Notes: generated by a model not told the origin, from the sequence alone. A stretch of 64,000 bases of DNA from Pandoraea cepalis (GCF_902459665.1 NZ_CABPSL010000002.1:124001-188000), one strand, 5' to 3'. Counted from the stretch's first letter, positions 36,330 through 45,520 are shown. Made by a program: numbers and translations.

Positions 36330-37139
36330 TTAGTTGTTCCCGTTGCGTTCGCGCTGGCGGAGTCGCTTCATGTATGCATCGTCGACCAGATCGTCCGGCC
36401 CCAAGTCCAAGGCGCAGTTCGCCAACGAGGCCAGCGTCCGGTCGGTGAGCTTGAACCCGCTTGGCAGTTGGCCGTAGCTCTTCGCGCTGTTTTCCTCGAT
36501 GGCGGCGAACAGCGCCTTGAAGAAGTCAGCACGTGACGGACGCGTCGCCGCCGTGGCGGCGGCCGTCAACGGGTTCGTGGCCGCCCCGACAGCCTTATCA
36601 GCATCGGCGGCGAGTTCCTGCAAGAGCTCGCCCAGGGAGGGCCAGTATTTCAGGTCGAACCGAGTACGAAGGGCGTCCAGCTTTTCTTGGACGTAGGACT
36701 GGAACAGATAGTTGTGCTGCGACGCCGCTTCGATGACGTTGCAAACGTGGTAATGGGTGTCGCTGGTGAAGCCGGATGTGTCGTGGAGATCGGAGCGCTG
36801 CTCCAGCAGCATCGCCAGTTCGGCCGCCTTCCTTGCAATCTGCTGGTTGACGTTGGCGAGATCGCTGCGCGCGGCGCGCGCTTCCTGCATCTTCTCCGGA
36901 TTCCAGAACGCAGCAGTACTCAAAACCAAGCCGAGAAAGACCCGGAGCGCCGGCGAACGCGCGTGGAGTTTGTCGTGCAATTCTTCGTAGGCATCGCGCA
37001 GCTCGATTCCACGCCTTAACAGCCGATCCGCAACGGCGTTTTCGCTGGGCAGGATGTGGTGCTCGATGTTGTAGCGCTTCCCCTCCAGAAGAAGGTTTTC
37101 GCAGGTTTGCTGCGCGTTTGTTGGTTGCAATGAACTCAT
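36330..37139 (-). CDS. Unrecognised 269-aa protein in the accessory block
   Basis: No family recognised. The protein is largely helical with no signal peptide. A hydrophobic patch lies near residues 65-80 (ALRVFLGLVLSTAAFW), probably too short and mixed to be a sure membrane span. It is followed by a charged, coiled-coil-like helix (EARAARSDLANVNQQIARKA) and an Ala/Thr-rich linker at about 185-200. The ATG at 37139 has AAGGA eight bases before it, and a -35/-10 pair (TTGGTT, 18 bases, TAGATA) lies upstream, so it is probably expressed alone. It adjoins the AbiE pair on the same strand and may be co-acquired. Confidence 0.7.
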   Translation of the reverse strand: MSSLQPTNAQQTCENLLLEGKRYNIEHHILPSENAVADRLLRRGIELRDAYEELHDKLHARSPALRVFLGLVLSTAAFWNPEKMQEARAARSDLANVNQQIARKAAELAMLLEQRSDLHDTSGFTSDTHYHVCNVIEAASQHNYLFQSYVQEKLDALRTRFDLKYWPSLGELLQELAADADKAVGAATNPLTAAATAATRPSRADFFKALFAAIEENSAKSYGQLPSGFKLTDRTLASLANCALDLGPDDLVDDAYMKRLRQRERNGNN

Positions 37140-37251
37140 GCTCGGTCCTTGATTTATCTAACACTTCACAACGTACAGAACCAAGGCGAGCTTGTCGGTA
37201 CCCCAGCAATTAGCGCCTAACAGTCTCTGAGGTACCCGCGATATTCAATGG

Positions 37252-38832
37252 TCAGTGTGCGGCGGTGTCGGTCGAGGGCTCACCCAGCTCCGCCACGGCG
37301 GTGCGCGGTTTGCCGCTCAGGCAGGCCAACACGATGATGGCGCACAGCAAGGTGACAATCGCAAGTCGGTCGAGCAAGGTCGCGAAGGCGCGTTCGTAAG
37401 CGTCACGCAACGTGGCTTCGTTCCATGCCGGAACATCTGCCATTGCCCCGCGCATATCCCCCGCAACGAGCCGATTGATGGCCTCACGTGCCACGTCCGG
37501 TGTCACGGCCCCGTGCGGGGCGGGCAGTTGCGCACCGGTCATCGCGATCAATACGGCCCCTACGATGGCGAGCGCCACGCCTTCGCTGGCCACGCGCGTC
37601 GTATTGAAAATGCCCATGGCCATGCCCGCGCGGTCGGTCGGCACCACGCTTACCGAAAGCCCATCCATCAGACCCCACGGAATCGCGCTACCCGTGCCGA
37701 TCAGCAGCATCGGCCACAGCGAAGGAGTCAACGCGCCGCCGTTAGGCGAGCCGGCCACGCGTGCCAGCCATTCCAGCCCTGCCGCCGCCACCACCAACCC
37801 CGTGCTGCACAGTACGCCGGCAGGAATGCGCCGCGCCAACTGCGTGGCGATGAACGGCACCACGAGCATCGGCAGCGACAAGGCCATCATGCGCAAGCCG
37901 GCCACGACCTCGCTGTCACCATGCACGCCGATAAAGCGCAGAGGTAGCAACACAAGCAGCACAATGTAGCAACAGCACGTGGCGATGGGCAACATCTGCA
38001 CGCCGAGGAAACGCACGTAGCGAAAGAGCGACAGGTCGAGCATCGGGTGCGCTACGCGCCGTTCGATGGCAACGAACGCGACGGCCAGCATCGCCGCGAG
38101 CGCGAGCGCGACGATGACCGCCGGCGCCGTTATTCCCCGCGCAGAGGCTTGAATTACGCCATACGTCAAGCACGAGAGCGCGCTGGTGAAGGACAGCGTG
38201 CCGGGCCAGTCGAGGCCCGTCGCTGTCGCATCGCGCGATTCGCGCACGCTGCGTGCGCCGAGGCCCAGCGCGAGCGCTGCGAGAACCGCAGTGGCAACAA
38301 ATACGCCTTGCCAGCCGAAGCGCGCGATGAGCGCCCCGGCGAGCAATGGCCCGAATGCCAGACCCGCGCCAAAGGTCGTACCCAGCAAACCATAGGCACG
38401 CGCTCGGGCGTGGTCGTCGAAATCCTGCGCGAGCGAAGCGCCACCGCCTGCGAGCGTTGCAGCGGCCGCCACGCCTTGCAACGCGCGAAGCCAGTCGACA
38501 ACGAGCGCCGTCCTGGACATGGCGAGCGCCAGTGACGTGAGCAGCAAACATCCCACACCCAACAGGAATGTGCGTTTGCGTCCGAAGGCGTCGGCGCACG
38601 CGCCGGCCGCCATCAGGCAACTGCCGAACGCCAGCATGAAGGCGCTGGTGATCCAACGCATCTCGAGTGCGCTCCCATGCAATGCCGCTCCGATCGCTGG
38701 TGTGGCGACAGCGCCGCCGGAGAAACTCATGGGCAGGAGTAACGCGGCGAGGCAAACGGAAAAGAGGCCCATTAGTCGGCGGCGCAGCGAGGTATCGGCG
38801 CGCGCCAAGGGCCGGGAAGCCATGATCGACAT
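37252..38832 (-). CDS. MFS transporter, DHA2 (EmrB/QacA) type
   Basis: Proton-driven exporter of 526 residues with about 14 predicted membrane segments. Family motifs include motif A-like GACADAFGRKRTFLLG after TM2, RALQGVAAAATLAGGGASLA (motif B region), and GLLGTTFGAGLAFGPLLAGALIARFGWQGVF (motif C region, part shown). DHA2 proteins export drugs, dyes or metabolites. The start at 38832 has AGGA upstream; an ATG three codons later is possible. Divergent from a LysR regulator, the usual arrangement for an inducible exporter. Confidence 0.9.
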   Translation of the reverse strand: MSIMASRPLARADTSLRRRLMGLFSVCLAALLLPMSFSGGAVATPAIGAALHGSALEMRWITSAFMLAFGSCLMAAGACADAFGRKRTFLLGVGCLLLTSLALAMSRTALVVDWLRALQGVAAAATLAGGGASLAQDFDDHARARAYGLLGTTFGAGLAFGPLLAGALIARFGWQGVFVATAVLAALALGLGARSVRESRDATATGLDWPGTLSFTSALSCLTYGVIQASARGITAPAVIVALALAAMLAVAFVAIERRVAHPMLDLSLFRYVRFLGVQMLPIATCCCYIVLLVLLPLRFIGVHGDSEVVAGLRMMALSLPMLVVPFIATQLARRIPAGVLCSTGLVVAAAGLEWLARVAGSPNGGALTPSLWPMLLIGTGSAIPWGLMDGLSVSVVPTDRAGMAMGIFNTTRVASEGVALAIVGAVLIAMTGAQLPAPHGAVTPDVAREAINRLVAGDMRGAMADVPAWNEATLRDAYERAFATLLDRLAIVTLLCAIIVLACLSGKPRTAVAELGEPSTDTAAH

Positions 38833-38959
38833 GAAGAAAGTCCTGATTAAGACACGCTGACGCGCACCTGAAGCGGAAAGGGAACGTTGGCCGACGTCAC
38901 GTCACACATGTTAAAAAATCGTCAATGTGGGATAAACAGGCCAGGAGTTCGTGGATTAA

Positions 38960-38972
38960 GGAATAGAATTCC
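38960..38972. promoter_or_regulatory. Inverted repeat between MFS and LysR genes
   Basis: GGAAT-AGA-ATTCC, in the 179-bp divergent control region. A second interrupted dyad, CACAT-N15-ATGTG, lies just left of it. LysR regulators bind such interrupted dyads. Weak call, as short repeats occur by chance. Confidence 0.3.
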
Positions 38973-39011
38973 GCAATGCGGGGCGCACAACCAACCGCGC
39001 GGGAGCGGCCG

Positions 39012-39896
39012 ATGATGGACAATCTTGCGGAAATAGCCGCATTTGTAAGAGCGGCCGAGACCTTGAGCTTTGTGGCGGCTGGGCGGGCGACGGGCGTGTC
39101 GGCGTCGGCGATTGGCAAGCAGATTGCGCGGCTCGAAGCGACACTCGGCGTGCGGCTTTTCCAGCGCAGCACGCGTCGCGTGAATCTCACGGAGGCGGGG
39201 CAGATCTACTACGAGCGTTGCCGGCGAGTGCTTGACGAACTGGCCGACGCCCGCGCCATGCTCTCCCAGGTGTCGCAGACACCGCGCGGCATATTGCGCG
39301 TCGGGCTGCCCGTCACGGCTTACCGGTTCCTGATGCCGCGGCTGCCAGCATTTGCCGAAAAGTATCCCGATATCGAACTCGATCTGGATTTCGACGACCG
39401 CATCGCGGATCTGATCAAGGGCGGGTTGGACCTGGTGATTCGTAGTGGCGTTCTGCCGGATTCCACGCTGATGTCGCGACGCGCGGGTGAATTTCGCTTC
39501 GTGCTATGCGCGTCTTCCGGCTATCTCGCCCAGAGAGGCACACCGCAAACCCCGAACGATCTCGAGACACACGCATGCATTCGCTTTCGTTTTCCGACTT
39601 CGGGAAAATTGCAGTCGTGGGCGTTCGTGTCGGCGTTGGCGGACGAACCGAAGCTGCGCACAAGCCTGACATGCAACAACATGGAGGCACTGCTGAGTGC
39701 GGCTACCCACGGACTGGGCATTGCGTATATGCCTGACTTTTTGGCCCGCGATGCGCTGGCCGCGGGCAAACTTCAGGTCGTCCTCGACGCCTATCTGGAA
39801 AATCCCGGTCAGTTCTGGATGTTGTGGCCGTCCAGCCGTCACCTCTCGCCGAAGCTGCGCGTGTTCGTCGACGCTATGTGCGACCGGATGCTGTAG
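39012..39896 (+). CDS. LysR-family transcriptional regulator
   Basis: A 294-residue LysR protein. The HTH (residues about 3-60: LAEIAAFVRAAETLSFVAAGRATGVSASAIGKQIARLEATLG, part of it) is joined to a two-lobed effector domain (RGILRVGLPVTAYRF onward). I use the ATG at 39012, which has GGGAG six bases before it, rather than the upstream in-frame start at 38976. It faces away from the MFS exporter and most likely controls it. Subgroup resembles the CrgA/YafC-like LysR proteins. Confidence 0.9.
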   Translation: MMDNLAEIAAFVRAAETLSFVAAGRATGVSASAIGKQIARLEATLGVRLFQRSTRRVNLTEAGQIYYERCRRVLDELADARAMLSQVSQTPRGILRVGLPVTAYRFLMPRLPAFAEKYPDIELDLDFDDRIADLIKGGLDLVIRSGVLPDSTLMSRRAGEFRFVLCASSGYLAQRGTPQTPNDLETHACIRFRFPTSGKLQSWAFVSALADEPKLRTSLTCNNMEALLSAATHGLGIAYMPDFLARDALAAGKLQVVLDAYLENPGQFWMLWPSSRHLSPKLRVFVDAMCDRML

Positions 39897-39917
39897 ACGC
39901 CGGCGATGGTTGCCGCG

Positions 39918-40832
39918 TCAGCGCTTCATCCGCGCCTCCACGGCTCGCATGACATCCTCCAGCGTGGTCTCCATCACGCGCACGAGATCGTCGAGTTGCG
40001 CGCTGGGGGCCGCGGCGCGAGGCGTGATGCGCAGCGTATGAAATGGCATCGACGGCTCGAAACGTCGCAGCACGAGATCGGAGTCGAGGAAGTCGTACGC
40101 CGACACCGGGTGCAGCAACCCGATGCCGACGTTCTCTTTCACCATCGTGCCGATGTTGACCGAGTAGCGAGCCGTGGCAACAACCTGCTGATGCAGATTG
40201 CCCTCGGCAAAGAGTTGATCCATGCCCCAGCGCACCATGTCGGTCGGCTCGTAAGACAGGATCGGCTGCCCCTTCAGATCGGCCAGACGGATCACCTTCT
40301 TGCGCGCGAGGACGTGCCCCGCGGGTAGGGCGCAGATCGCGTCGAGGTTGGCGAACGAGACGGCATCGGTCGCGGCCACGTCGATCGTATTGGTCACGAG
40401 GCCGAGCGCGAGCTGATGCGTGACGACCTGGTCGCGAATCAGATCGGAGGCCCCCGTGGTCAGCGCGAGCTGCACGCTCGGATGCAACGCCCGGTAGCCG
40501 GCCATCACGCGTGCAAAGAAGCCCAGACCGAACGACACGACCGACCCCACGCGAATGACGGCCGTGTCGGGGTTACGCAGATTCAGCGCGAATTCGCGGA
40601 TGTTGTCGAGGCCGGCATAGCGGCGCTCGACTTCCTCGAAGAGCGCGAACGCCTCGGCCGTCGGTTCGAGCCGTCCGCGCGCGCGATCGAACAGCGTGAG
40701 ACGCGTCGAGCGTTCGAGATCGGCCACGAGACGGCTGACCGCGGACTGCGACGTGCCGAGCACCTGGGCCGCTTTGGTAGTCGTGCGCGTGAGCATCAGC
40801 GCCCGAAAGGCGTCGATGTGCCGGAAATCCAT
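39918..40832 (-). CDS. LysR-family regulator of the ABC/hydrolase locus
   Basis: A 304-residue LysR protein. The N-terminal HTH has MDFRHIDAFRALMLTRTTTKAAQ and LGTSQSAVSRLVADLE; the effector domain begins about residue 90 (TAVIRVGSVVSFGLGFF). A GGAG lies before the ATG at 40832. It is the last gene on the reverse strand, 47 bp after the amidohydrolase gene, so it is likely co-transcribed with the pathway it would regulate. It resembles regulators of opine/amino-acid catabolism of the OccR/NocR kind in outline; that is inference. Confidence 0.9.
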   Translation of the reverse strand: MDFRHIDAFRALMLTRTTTKAAQVLGTSQSAVSRLVADLERSTRLTLFDRARGRLEPTAEAFALFEEVERRYAGLDNIREFALNLRNPDTAVIRVGSVVSFGLGFFARVMAGYRALHPSVQLALTTGASDLIRDQVVTHQLALGLVTNTIDVAATDAVSFANLDAICALPAGHVLARKKVIRLADLKGQPILSYEPTDMVRWGMDQLFAEGNLHQQVVATARYSVNIGTMVKENVGIGLLHPVSAYDFLDSDLVLRRFEPSMPFHTLRITPRAAAPSAQLDDLVRVMETTLEDVMRAVEARMKR

Positions 40833-40879
40833 CGATTCTCCACGGAAGGGTTAGCTGTCGGGGCCCTTGCGCATGGGGC

Positions 40880-42121
40880 CTACAGCGCGAAAGCGTGGAT
40901 TCTACCGCCCTTCATCACCATCGGAATCCGCTCCCCCTGGCCGAGTAGACAATCGATCGACGCCAGCGGATTGCCGTCGACGATCAGCACGTCGGCATGC
41001 GCGCCGGGCACGATCTCGCCCAACTGGCCCGACTGGCCGAGCACCTCGGCGCCGATGACCGTCGCGCTGCGCAGAATCTCCGCCGGCGAGAGCACTTCGG
41101 CGCGTAGACGGAATTCGTCGCTTTGCAGGCGCTGCGACTCACCCAATAAATCCGAGCCGTACCCCATCTTTACACCGGCCTCGCGGAAGATCTCCAGCGA
41201 ACGCAGGCCCGCCGCATGAACATTGGCGATCTTCGCGACGCTATCGTCGGGCAGCCCGAGCGACTTGCCTTCGTTCGCGAGGGCGTCGTACGTCACCAAG
41301 GTGGGTACGACGTAAGCGCCTTGCTCGGCCATGTAGCGGGCCGTGGGGGCGTCGACGAGGTTGCCGTGTTCGATGGTGCGCACGCCGCAGCGCACGGCGC
41401 GTTCGATGGCCGATGCCGTGTAGGCGTGGGCGAGCACATAGGTGCCGCGCCCGCGGGCCTCCGCGACGATGGCGCGGATTTCGTCTTCGGCATAACCCCA
41501 GGCCCCAACGGGATCGGTGGGCGAGGCCACGCCGCCCGAGGCCATGATCTTGATTTGGTCGGCGCCCATTTGCAGCTCTTCGCGCACCGCGCGTCGAACC
41601 TCGTCGACGCCATCGGCCACGCGCGACAGCGCGCCGACGCGCACGCAGCACGGGCAGGGCCCGTCGGTGCCGAGGTAGTCGGTGCGCGCGCGACCGTCGC
41701 CGTGTCCGCCGGTCTGGCTGATCGCGCGGCCCGACACGAACAGGCGCGGCCCTTCGGCCAGTCCGCTTTCGACCGCTTGCTTGATGGCGTGTCCCGCACC
41801 GCCCGCGTCCCGCACGGTGGTGAAGCCGCGCCGCAGCATGCCCTGCAGAATCGGCACCGACCGGAGCGTGACGAGCACGTTCGGCAGATGGGCTTGCGAG
41901 GCCAGGTTGAGCTGCGTGGCATGCACGTGCACATGCAGATCGATCAGTCCCGGCATCACGGTGCGCCCGTGTGCATCGATCTCGCGCGCCGACGCCGCCC
42001 GAATCGGCTTGTCCGACACTTCCTTGATGCGTCCGCCTTCGATCAGTACGGCGTGGTCTTCGCGCAGCTCGCCCTTGACCGGGTCGAGCAGCGCACAATT
42101 CGACAACAGAATCGACTCCAT
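40880..42121 (-). CDS. Amidohydrolase (imidazolonepropionase/Xaa-Pro dipeptidase-like)
   Basis: A 413-residue metal-dependent hydrolase of the amidohydrolase superfamily. It has the HxH motif in GLIDLHVHVHAT (about 57-68), the bridging Lys in DQIKIMASGGV, His ligands in VLAHAYTASA and TIEHGNLVD, and the catalytic Asp in GYGSDLLGE. This subgroup includes carboxypeptidases acting on Xaa-Pro or Xaa-Arg/Lys and other amide-ring hydrolases. An unusual CPCC lies near residue 151. It is the fifth or sixth gene of the ABC locus, 74 bp after the M24 gene; the substrate is presumably the imported compound or its product. Confidence 0.85.
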   Translation of the reverse strand: MESILLSNCALLDPVKGELREDHAVLIEGGRIKEVSDKPIRAASAREIDAHGRTVMPGLIDLHVHVHATQLNLASQAHLPNVLVTLRSVPILQGMLRRGFTTVRDAGGAGHAIKQAVESGLAEGPRLFVSGRAISQTGGHGDGRARTDYLGTDGPCPCCVRVGALSRVADGVDEVRRAVREELQMGADQIKIMASGGVASPTDPVGAWGYAEDEIRAIVAEARGRGTYVLAHAYTASAIERAVRCGVRTIEHGNLVDAPTARYMAEQGAYVVPTLVTYDALANEGKSLGLPDDSVAKIANVHAAGLRSLEIFREAGVKMGYGSDLLGESQRLQSDEFRLRAEVLSPAEILRSATVIGAEVLGQSGQLGEIVPGAHADVLIVDGNPLASIDCLLGQGERIPMVMKGGRIHAFAL

Positions 42122-42195
42122 GACCTCTCCTCCAGGATGGTGTGTCTGGGGTTGCCCGGGTCAGCGGGCAACCGTGACTCGCGGGCCTGCAATCG

Positions 42196-43392
42196 TCAAT
42201 CGATCGTGGCGTGGGCGAGCGTGCGGGGCGTGCGCGTGAGCATCACGGGGGTGTCGCCGGTGACGACCGAGTCGTCCAGACGGAAGCCCCCCAGGCCGTA
42301 GACATAGATGCCGGGCTCGGCCGAATACACCTCGTTCGCGAGCAGCGGACGATGGTTGAACGCCATGTCGTCCGGGTACTCGTGGCCGATGATGCCCATG
42401 CCGTGGCCCGTGCGATGTCGGATGAACTCACCGCACCCCGCTTTCTCGATGACGGCCTGCGCCGCGGCGTCGATCCCCGAGACGGGCTTGCCGGTGACGG
42501 CCGCGTTCACTGCGGCTTCATTGGCGGCGCGCGCGACCTCGTAGTAGCGCGCCTGCTCGCTCGACGGCTTGCCGCAGAACCACGTGCGTTCGTTTTCGAT
42601 CACGAGACCGTTCAGGCGCGGGATCACGATGTTGACCATGCCGTCGCCCGCATTGATGCGCGCTCCGCACGATGCCCCATCGCCATGCGGCGAGGCCGAG
42701 GCGGGGCCGGAGAGCGTCCAGCAGCGCATCACTTCGAGGTTTTCGCCGGGGAAGCGCTTGGCCCCTTCCGTGACCATCAGCGCGGCCATCGCGTAGTCGA
42801 GTTCCTGCACCAGACGGCCGGGACGAATGTTCTCGCGATACCGGTCCTGCACCCAGTCGGCCAACTCGGCGGCGGCCCGCATGATGGCGATTTCCTCGTC
42901 GTGCTTGACCCAGCGCAGGGCGCGCATCTCGGCAAGCATGGGCACGAGCTTCGCATCGGGCAGCAGGCCACCGGCGCGCGCGAGCGGGCCACCGGCCGCA
43001 TCGACGCCAATGCGCGAGCCTGCCAGACCGGCCGCGCGCAGCGTGTCGGCGATCAGTGTGGGCACATCGGCGAGCAGCGGCTGGCGCTGGGTCACGCGCG
43101 GATGCTCGGCGTAAAGCGTGACGCGATCGAGATCGAGCCACAGATGGCCCCGCTCGCGCGCCATCATCAGGTGATGCGTCGACAGCTCGTTCATCACCGC
43201 GAACGGCTCGCCGTTGCGCGGCACGCACACGGCGATGGGGCGCTCCCACGTCTGCACATCGACGTGGAAGTTCGTGGCCCACTGAAAGAAATCGGCGGCG
43301 GTGAACACGAGCGCGTCGACGCGCGCGCGGTCCATCAGGTCTTGCATCAGACGATGGCGGTACTGACGTGTCGCATCGGAGAGAGTCGGCAT
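42196..43392 (-). CDS. M24-fold hydrolase, creatinase-like, altered metal ligands
   Basis: A 398-residue two-domain protein of the creatinase/prolidase fold. The metal-peptidase ligands Asp-Asp-His-Glu-Glu read here as Asn254, Glu266, His330 (RTGHGMGI), Glu359 (SAEPGIY) and Asp373 (FRLDD). The segment NERTWFCG (267-274) resembles the ERTLFC of creatinase, as I remember it, and His236 (ASPHGDG) sits where creatinase has its catalytic His. This points to a non-peptidase member such as creatinase or ectoine hydrolase. I use the ATG at 43392 (AAGGA upstream); one ten codons earlier is possible. Part of the ABC locus. Confidence 0.82.
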   Translation of the reverse strand: MPTLSDATRQYRHRLMQDLMDRARVDALVFTAADFFQWATNFHVDVQTWERPIAVCVPRNGEPFAVMNELSTHHLMMARERGHLWLDLDRVTLYAEHPRVTQRQPLLADVPTLIADTLRAAGLAGSRIGVDAAGGPLARAGGLLPDAKLVPMLAEMRALRWVKHDEEIAIMRAAAELADWVQDRYRENIRPGRLVQELDYAMAALMVTEGAKRFPGENLEVMRCWTLSGPASASPHGDGASCGARINAGDGMVNIVIPRLNGLVIENERTWFCGKPSSEQARYYEVARAANEAAVNAAVTGKPVSGIDAAAQAVIEKAGCGEFIRHRTGHGMGIIGHEYPDDMAFNHRPLLANEVYSAEPGIYVYGLGGFRLDDSVVTGDTPVMLTRTPRTLAHATID

Positions 43393-43508
43393 CACGAAGT
43401 CCTTATCGGCAAATTGGGGCAAATGTCAGGGGCAGACGGCGTTGGGCACGACCGACGGATGGGGCCGGTCGGCACGCAAGGTCGCGCGGATCAGGGCGGG
43501 CAGATCGG

Positions 43509-44429
43509 TCAGGTCATCATCGTCTTCGCATAGCGCCGATGGATGATCCAGTGCGACGCAATGGCGAGCACGAACGTCACCACCATCGAGACGATGGACA
43601 GCACCGCGCCGAACGGCCAGTTGTTCGCTTTCGCGATCTGGTCGTAGATCGTGGGCGTCATCATGGTGATGCCGGTGCCGCCGAGCAGTACGGGGGTGGC
43701 ATAGGCGTTCATGCAGAGAATGAACACGAGCATGGTGCCGGCGGCGATGCCCGGTGCGGCCATCGGCAGGATCACGCGCGTGAGTGTTTGCCAGAAGGTG
43801 GCGCCCAGATTGCGCGCGGCTTCCTCGACGGAGAAGTCCATGCCTTCGAGCACGCTTTGCAAGGTGAGGATCATGTAAGGCAGCACCACGGCGGTGGTGC
43901 CCACCACGACCGCGAACGGCGTGTACAGCAAGCGAATCGGCTGCGGCACGATGCCCAGTGACACGAGCATGGCGTTGACGAAGCCGGCCGTGCCGAGCAT
44001 GACCATCCAGCCGGCCGCGCGCACGACGTTGCCCACCAGCAGCGGGAAGACCAGCAGCATCACCAGCAGGCTCTTGAAGCGGGTTTGTGTGCGCGCGAGC
44101 ACGTAGGCGACCGGGAAGCCAAACACGAGCGCGAGCGCCGTGCACAGCGAGGCAACCTTGATCGTCGTCCAGAGCACCGAGAGGTAGTACGGATCGGTGA
44201 AGAACTTGACGTAGTTCGTGCCGGTCAGTGCCGCCTGCATCATGTCGACCGGATCGAACCGGTTGAAGCTGTAGCGCACCAGTTGCAACCCGGGCAGCAC
44301 GATGACGAGCAACACGACCAGGGTGGCGGGCGTGGCGAGCGAGCCGCCAGTGAGCGCGCCGCGCACCGCGCGCGCGGTGGCGGCCCGGGAGGCTCGGGCG
44401 TCGTCGGCAGCCGGTGGGGATGGCGTCAT
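43509..44429 (-). CDS. PotB-like ABC permease
   Basis: Inner-membrane permease, 306 residues, six membrane segments after a 30-residue N-terminal tail. The ABC permease loop is EEAARNLGATFWQTLTRVILPMAAPGI. It belongs to the spermidine/putrescine (PotB/PotH) class. The ATG at 44429 has GGAG six bases before it; a GTG at 44459 that overlaps the binding-protein stop (GTGA) is an equal alternative. It is followed after 116 bp by the M24 gene. Confidence 0.9.
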   Translation of the reverse strand: MTPSPPAADDARASRAATARAVRGALTGGSLATPATLVVLLVIVLPGLQLVRYSFNRFDPVDMMQAALTGTNYVKFFTDPYYLSVLWTTIKVASLCTALALVFGFPVAYVLARTQTRFKSLLVMLLVFPLLVGNVVRAAGWMVMLGTAGFVNAMLVSLGIVPQPIRLLYTPFAVVVGTTAVVLPYMILTLQSVLEGMDFSVEEAARNLGATFWQTLTRVILPMAAPGIAAGTMLVFILCMNAYATPVLLGGTGITMMTPTIYDQIAKANNWPFGAVLSIVSMVVTFVLAIASHWIIHRRYAKTMMT

Positions 44430-44455
44430 CGCAGGCTCCGGGGTGTCGGCGACGC

Positions 44456-45520
44456 TCACAGACCCACCTTGAATTCCTTGTTCCAGAAGTCGAGCAGCGC
44501 GGGCTTGTCGGCGGTGAAGCGGGCGTAATCGAGCTTGACCATGCGATCGAGTTCGGCGCGGGTGAAGCCCACGCTTTCCTGCAGCGACGGCGGCAGATTC
44601 GCGTTCGTCACGGTCGGCGCATAGCCCATCGTCTCCGCAAAGCCGATCTGGGCGCGCGGATCGAGCATCGCGTTCAGGTAGTTGAAGCCGCACAGCTTGG
44701 ACTGCGAATTCTTCGGCACGGCGGCTTCGAACGTTACCGGCACGGCGCCTTCCTTGGGCACCACGTAATCGATCGGCACGCCCGCCTTCTTCCATTGCAG
44801 CGCGCGCGCTTTCCACATACAGGTGAACCAGATGTCGCCGCTCTTGAGGGCCGACGCCACGGCTTCGTTCGACGGATAGACCTTGGGCTGCTGCGACTTG
44901 CGCAATTCGCGCAGGAATTGCACACCACCGGCCATATCGCCGTCTTTATGGCCGGCCGCGAGCGAGCTGCTCACCACGTTGAAGTTGTAGAGGATGTCCG
45001 AGAAACCCACACGGCCCTTGAGCTTGGGATCGAGTGCGGCGGTGAATGAGTCGGGCTTCGTGCCGAGCTTCTCCGGGTTGTAGACGATCACCATCGCGCT
45101 GAAGATGTGCGGGATCGAGTACGGACGGCGCAGCGCCTCCAGCGCATTCGCCAGATTCGGGACGAGCTTGGCGTCGACCGCTTCGAGAATGCCCGAGCGG
45201 TTGATGTCGTACATATCGAGATCGGCCAGGCATGCAACGTCGAGCGAGCCGCGTCGCGACGCCTTCTCGGCGCGCAGCTTCGTCATGCGCTCGACCTGAC
45301 CGGCCGAGTCGTACGTGACCTTGCCGCCGGCGGCTTCGATGATCGGCTTGCCGATGTTCTGTTCGAGAAGATTCAGATAGTCGCCGCCCCAGGTGCCGAC
45401 GACCACGTTCGGGCAGGCGGCGGCAGCGTGTGCCGAGAGGGCATCGAGGCCGAGCGCGGGGGCGATCACCAGACCGGAGGCGGTCTTCAGAAACGAGCGG
45501 CGGTTCAGGGCGTGCGTCAT
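44456..45520 (-). CDS. PotD-like solute-binding protein with Tat signal
   Basis: Periplasmic binding protein of 354 residues, family 1 (PotD/PotF-like): VVVGTWGGDYLNLLEQNIGKP and IPHIFSAMVIVYNPEKLG. The N-terminus MTHALNRRSFLKTASG contains RRSFLK, a textbook twin-arginine motif, followed by a hydrophobic core and AHAAAA, so it is probably exported folded by Tat. The frame is open to 45724, but the ATG at 45520 sets the signal peptide. It lies 76 bp after the ATPase gene. Confidence 0.9.
   Translation of the reverse strand: MTHALNRRSFLKTASGLVIAPALGLDALSAHAAAACPNVVVGTWGGDYLNLLEQNIGKPIIEAAGGKVTYDSAGQVERMTKLRAEKASRRGSLDVACLADLDMYDINRSGILEAVDAKLVPNLANALEALRRPYSIPHIFSAMVIVYNPEKLGTKPDSFTAALDPKLKGRVGFSDILYNFNVVSSSLAAGHKDGDMAGGVQFLRELRKSQQPKVYPSNEAVASALKSGDIWFTCMWKARALQWKKAGVPIDYVVPKEGAVPVTFEAAVPKNSQSKLCGFNYLNAMLDPRAQIGFAETMGYAPTVTNANLPPSLQESVGFTRAELDRMVKLDYARFTADKPALLDFWNKEFKVGL

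Noticed and set aside
37140-37251. GTTAGGC near the start of the unrecognised gene, resembling an integron attC end
   Set aside because: The matching imperfect-palindromic attC partner after the stop is missing, there is no integrase, and a 7-base match is expected by chance.
42196-43392. Simple annotation as Xaa-Pro aminopeptidase
   Set aside because: Key metal ligands appear replaced, so the peptidase label is not supported by the residues seen.
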